Below are positions 62,453 to 64,000 of a stretch of 64,000 nucleotides of DNA, in pieces (position 1 is the first letter of the stretch; every line of letters starts with the position of its first letter). The stretch spans positions 558,001 through 622,000 of the forward strand of contig CAWAPS010000024.1 of NCBI GenBank assembly GCA_963783945.1, given 5' to 3'. This DNA is from CAWAPS01 sp963783945. GTDB taxonomy: Bacteria; Actinomycetota; Acidimicrobiia; Acidimicrobiales; Palsa-688. The notes below the pieces were generated by a model. The model searched no databases. It saw nothing but the letters and a program-made list of their open reading frames with translations, and was not told the origin of the DNA. The translations under genes and the position numbers were made by a program.

Positions 62453-63805
62453 CTAGGCGGTGAGGGCCCAGGCTGATGCGTCGGGGGTGGGTACTCCTCG
62501 TTCGGTTGCGAGGCTCACAGGAGAATCCAGGTCGAACGGGTCGTGGATACCGAGTTCTTCCCCGATCTCCCGCACCGCCGGAATGACTTCCTCGCCGAGC
62601 AGTTGGATGCAGCGCATGGCGTCCTCGTGCGGGACCTTGCCGTCATTGCCCCAGAGGAACAAGATCGACGGCCGGGTCGCCTCGAGCCACCGACGTATCC
62701 GTTGGATCGCTTGTTTCGGCGTGCCCACGATGACAGACCCGGCCTGCAACTCTGAGTTCAACAGCCTTCTCTTCTGTATTTGAGCCTCGAACAACGGATC
62801 ATCCGAGTTCTGTCGCGACTCCTCCGCCGATTCTTCCGCGGCGGCCGCCGTGAGCTTGTGTTCCTCCATCATCCGAAGTCGCGCCAATCTCGATTCCACG
62901 CTGCTGTAGCCGGCCGGGGTGATCAGCCAGGGCTTGCTCATCCCGGTGAACTCGCCACGCATCCATTCGAACTCGGCCGCATTCGTCCGCGCCCGCTCCT
63001 CGTCGTCTTGGACATGGCAGCGCATCAGGTAGCCGCGCAGGTCCTCGCCCGCCTTGTAACCAGCTCGCTCCGCCGCGTCGCCGTACACCTTCCAGATCCG
63101 AAGGGTGTCTGGTTCGGATGTGTTGAGGCAGACGTAGGGATAGCGGTGTTCCGCCGCCCAAACGATGGTCTCGAGGCTGGTCACCCCCGGTACCCACACC
63201 CGGGGATGGGGGTCTTGGAGGGGCACGGCCCAGGGATTCACCACCGGAAGCTGATAGTGGTTACCCTCCCAGCGGAACGGGCCCGGCTGGGTCCACGCCT
63301 TGACCATGAGGTCGTGGCCCTCCTCGAAGCGCTCCCGATTGTACGCCGGGTTCGTGTTGTTGGCGAACTGCTCGTTGCCGCCGCCTCGCACAATGCCGGC
63401 CACCAGACGGCCTCCCGACATCATGTCGATCATGGCCGTCTCCTCGGCCAGCTGAACCGGGTTTTCCCAGGTCGGAATGGGGTTTCCGAGCTGAACGATC
63501 TTCACCCGGTTGGTAAGACCGGTCAACATGGCGCTGGTCACGTTGCAGCGGGGTTGCATACAGAAGGGGCCGTTGTGATGCTCGTTCACCATGATGCCGT
63601 CGAACCCAACCCGCTCTACCTCTCGATACTCCTCCATCCGTTCGGCATACAGGCGCGCCCCTTCCTTGGGATCGAAGAAGCGATTCGAGAACAGCAGGAC
63701 GCTATCGCCGGCCTCTCGGGCCGGGTGATCGAACGAATGGGTACTTAACGCCTCTTCTTCAGGGTAAGCGGACATCGGTTGTTCGGTGAAATAAGCAAGA
63801 AACAT
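62453..63805 (-). CDS. LLM class flavin-dependent oxidoreductase, long form
   Basis: 450 residues, longer than the one at 46042-47043. The ATG at 63805 follows AGGAGGA. It has MFLAYFTEQP, the loop GIMVNEHHNGPFCMQPRCN, the LAEETAMIDMMSGGRLVAGI region and a long C-terminal part (HEDAMRCIQLLGEEVIPAVR). This looks like the luciferase/SsuD/DszA-like branch that oxidises larger substrates with reduced flavin. It lies 65 bases after the partial hydrolase gene on the same strand. Confidence 0.93.
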   Translation of the reverse strand: MFLAYFTEQPMSAYPEEEALSTHSFDHPAREAGDSVLLFSNRFFDPKEGARLYAERMEEYREVERVGFDGIMVNEHHNGPFCMQPRCNVTSAMLTGLTNRVKIVQLGNPIPTWENPVQLAEETAMIDMMSGGRLVAGIVRGGGNEQFANNTNPAYNRERFEEGHDLMVKAWTQPGPFRWEGNHYQLPVVNPWAVPLQDPHPRVWVPGVTSLETIVWAAEHRYPYVCLNTSEPDTLRIWKVYGDAAERAGYKAGEDLRGYLMRCHVQDDEERARTNAAEFEWMRGEFTGMSKPWLITPAGYSSVESRLARLRMMEEHKLTAAAAEESAEESRQNSDDPLFEAQIQKRRLLNSELQAGSVIVGTPKQAIQRIRRWLEATRPSILFLWGNDGKVPHEDAMRCIQLLGEEVIPAVREIGEELGIHDPFDLDSPVSLATERGVPTPDASAWALTA

Positions 63806-63870
63806 GCAGTCCTCCTACAACTAGAACAGGAAAAGAAGCAAGTCGTTCAGGTCCTCTGGCCCGGTGGGCG

Positions 63871-64000
63871 TCATGCCTGTTTGGCGGCGAAAGAGGAAAT
63901 GGACTCGGCGATACCCTCGGGGTCCTCACATTCGAGCATGTGTCCTCGCCCCGGCTCGGTGATCAGTGTGGCACCGGGAATGCTGTCCCGGTACCGGTCC
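63871..64000 (-). CDS. Alpha/beta hydrolase, 3' end only
   Basis: The last 42 codons of a leftward gene beyond the window. PGATLITEPGRGHMLECEDP contains the GRGH region with the catalytic His of alpha/beta hydrolases, then the usual terminal helix (IAESISSFAAK). It is upstream of the luciferase-like gene by 65 bases, so they are probably in one operon: oxygenase plus hydrolase. Confidence 0.7.
   Translation of the reverse strand, partial: DRYRDSIPGATLITEPGRGHMLECEDPEGIAESISSFAAKQA

Noticed and set aside
1..64000. Frameshifts explained only by poor sequence quality
   Set aside because: More than 45 long genes are intact, and several relics also show deletions and truncations, so general base-calling error is unlikely. 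A single error remains possible for the 28010 and 27282 cases.

Overview
The window is high-GC DNA that reads as an actinobacterium, possibly an uncultured Acidimicrobiia-like lineage (inference). The pointers are luciferase-like flavin/F420-type oxidoreductases, a pyridoxamine-oxidase-like protein, a mycothiol-type maleylpyruvate-isomerase-fold protein, many GTG/TTG starts behind clear GGAGG-type sites, and an ECF sigma factor with a SnoaL-like tail. No rRNA, tRNA or CRISPR array was seen.

About 0-49 kb is a catabolic accessory region. It holds six amidohydrolase-2 (ACMSD-like) paralogues, three N-acyl-D-amino-acid-deacylase-like amidohydrolases, a broken imidazolonepropionase-like amidohydrolase, SDRs, two crotonases, an acyl-CoA synthetase, two CaiB/BaiF CoA-transferases, a TauD-type dioxygenase, a Baeyer-Villiger-type monooxygenase, one intact and one broken P450, kinase-like phosphotransferases and a gluconolactonase-like protein. 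A branched-chain-type ABC importer (9.9-14.9 kb) has LivH, LivM and LivG fused in one 902-residue chain, with a separate LivF. Two related LysR regulators, a TetR with a large palindromic operator, and a StrR-like ParB-domain regulator sit among these genes. The inferred role is uptake, hydrolysis, oxidation and CoA-dependent breakdown of an unidentified amide- or lactone-containing cyclic compound.

About 49-58 kb is a stress and efflux block: YceI/MarR, a DHA2-type MFS exporter, an ECF sigma factor, a DrrAB-like ABC exporter behind a strong palindrome, and an MMPL/RND exporter preceded by a coupled 40-codon ORF. About 58-64 kb returns to metabolism: dienelactone hydrolase, DinB/SCP2-like protein, alpha/beta hydrolase, SDR, and a luciferase-like oxidoreductase with a second, partial hydrolase.

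Two features stand out. First, a 139-bp palindromic, MITE-like element is present in two nearly identical copies. One copy lies inside the 5' end of the gluconolactonase-like gene, and removing it in silico rejoins the reading frame. Both copies are open in the same frame into the downstream gene, which recalls Rickettsia palindromic elements. Second, there is an unusual density of decaying genes (PEP-mutase-like, P450, MBL-fold, amidohydrolase, GlcG/HbpS, VOC and others) beside many intact paralogues, suggesting a region of repeated gene gain and loss.
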